Shown: positions 63,724 through 64,000 of the stretch, one piece after another
Layout of the letters: each line of letters starts with the position of its first letter
Numbering within the stretch: the first letter of the stretch is position 1
NCBI RefSeq assembly: GCF_014201775.1
Contig: NZ_JACHFG010000001.1
Coordinates: 52,445-116,444 of the forward strand
Length of the DNA: 64,000 nt
Direction of reading: 5' to 3'
Source: Borreliella yangtzensis
GTDB taxonomy: Bacteria > Spirochaetota > Spirochaetia > Borreliales > Borreliaceae
Notes under the pieces: generated by a model
Seen by the model: only the letters and a program-made list of their open reading frames with translations
What the model was told of the DNA's origin: nothing
Databases searched by the model: none
Program-made: the position numbers and the translations under genes

Positions 63724-64000
63724 TATGTAAGTTTCTTTAAATTCGTTTATTCCTGCTATCTTTTTAAGATCAGCTTTTGCTTCGGATTTTGTTTTATAAG
63801 GTCCAGATCTTACTCTGTAAATATCCTTATTATCTATTGTTGCAGAATATATTTTGGCAACTATGTTATATTTGAGTAATTTTTGGATATAGTTGTCTGC
63901 ATTGATTGGGTCTGAGAGTGATACAAATTGTATGTAATATTCTGTATTAGGGTCATATATATCATCAGTGCTTAAATTTTTTTGGGCTAGTGACTGAGAT
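63706..64000 (-). CDS. SPOR-domain protein, C-terminal part (gene continues past the window)
   Basis: Read from the right edge, the minus strand encodes about 97 residues ending in KETYILPVNK and TAA at 63708-63706. The fragment has the SPOR pattern: EYYIQFVSLSDPINADNYIQ, KLLKYNIVAKIYSA, then IYRVRSGPYKTKSEAKADLK. SPOR domains bind glycan strands lacking stem peptides and take proteins to division sites. The N-terminal part, which would show a membrane anchor, is not visible. It converges on the FGGY kinase gene with an 18-base overlap. Confidence 0.85.
   Translation of the reverse strand, partial: SQSLAQKNLSTDDIYDPNTEYYIQFVSLSDPINADNYIQKLLKYNIVAKIYSATIDNKDIYRVRSGPYKTKSEAKADLKKIAGINEFKETYILPVNK

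Overview
The window is about 28% G+C by eye and carries gene families and an order typical of a Lyme-group spirochaete (Borrelia/Borreliella) linear chromosome. Supporting signs are a tuf-S10-spc-alpha ribosomal cluster without rpsD, an archaeal-type PheRS (pheS/pheT), very A/T-rich codon choice, frequent TTG/GTG starts and relaxed lipoboxes. From memory the order matches roughly BB_0473 to BB_0546 of B. burgdorferi B31; this was not checked and the species is not resolved. There is no rRNA, CRISPR array, prophage or insertion sequence.

Layout. (1) 1-1.6 kb: the 3' part of a MATE transporter gene and a small lipoprotein gene facing it. (2) 1.7-16.2 kb: one long plus-strand transcription unit, tuf-rpsJ-rplC-rplD-rplW-rplB-rpsS-rplV-rpsC-rplP-rpmC-rpsQ-rplN-rplX-rplE-rpsN-rpsH-rplF-rplR-rpsE-rpmD-rplO-secY-rpmJ-rpsM-rpsK-rpoA-rplQ, preceded by a strong promoter and an attenuator-like leader. 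(3) 16.2-19.3 kb: RNase Y, a YmdB-type phosphodiesterase and a TlyA-type methyltransferase, facing a GerMN-domain gene. (4) 20.1-34.2 kb: der, an exported NlpC/P60-like protein, a HAD phosphatase, a giant 2162-residue membrane-anchored coiled-coil protein, pheS, pheT and trxB. (5) 34.2-38.6 kb, minus strand: grpE-dnaK-dnaJ and a SpoU-type methyltransferase. (6) 38.9-45.5 kb: NAD synthetase, a gene-poor kilobase, an inositol-monophosphatase-like gene, two hypothetical genes and coaX. (7) 45.5-49.3 kb, minus strand: aldo/keto reductase, DUF2400 protein, GH73-like glucosaminidase and a membrane-anchored hydrolase-like protein. (8) 49.4-54.6 kb: a metallo-beta-lactamase-fold protein, exonuclease III, an exported hypothetical protein and an M16 protease lipoprotein. 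(9) 54.6-59 kb, minus strand: three tRNA genes (Lys-CTT, Lys-TTT, Glu-TTC), a TPR protein, bactofilin, a Bax-inhibitor-1 family protein and EF-G. (10) 59.2-64 kb: a KTSC-domain protein, a TPR lipoprotein, an outer-membrane barrel candidate, prs, an FGGY kinase and, facing them, the 3' end of a SPOR-domain gene.

Most of the window is housekeeping: translation, chaperones, RNA decay and cofactor supply. The most unusual items are: the giant coiled-coil protein, in which I see no proline and whose C-terminal tail resembles the SwrB/DUF6115 type; the tuf leader, which can fold into two competing hairpins; three genes (1615 minus, 38935 plus, 42904 plus) whose promoters lie so close to the ATG that leaderless mRNAs are predicted; a NAD synthetase whose glutaminase domain has lost two of its three catalytic residues; and a short, apparently complete transcription unit in the otherwise empty 40.5-41.5 kb gap.
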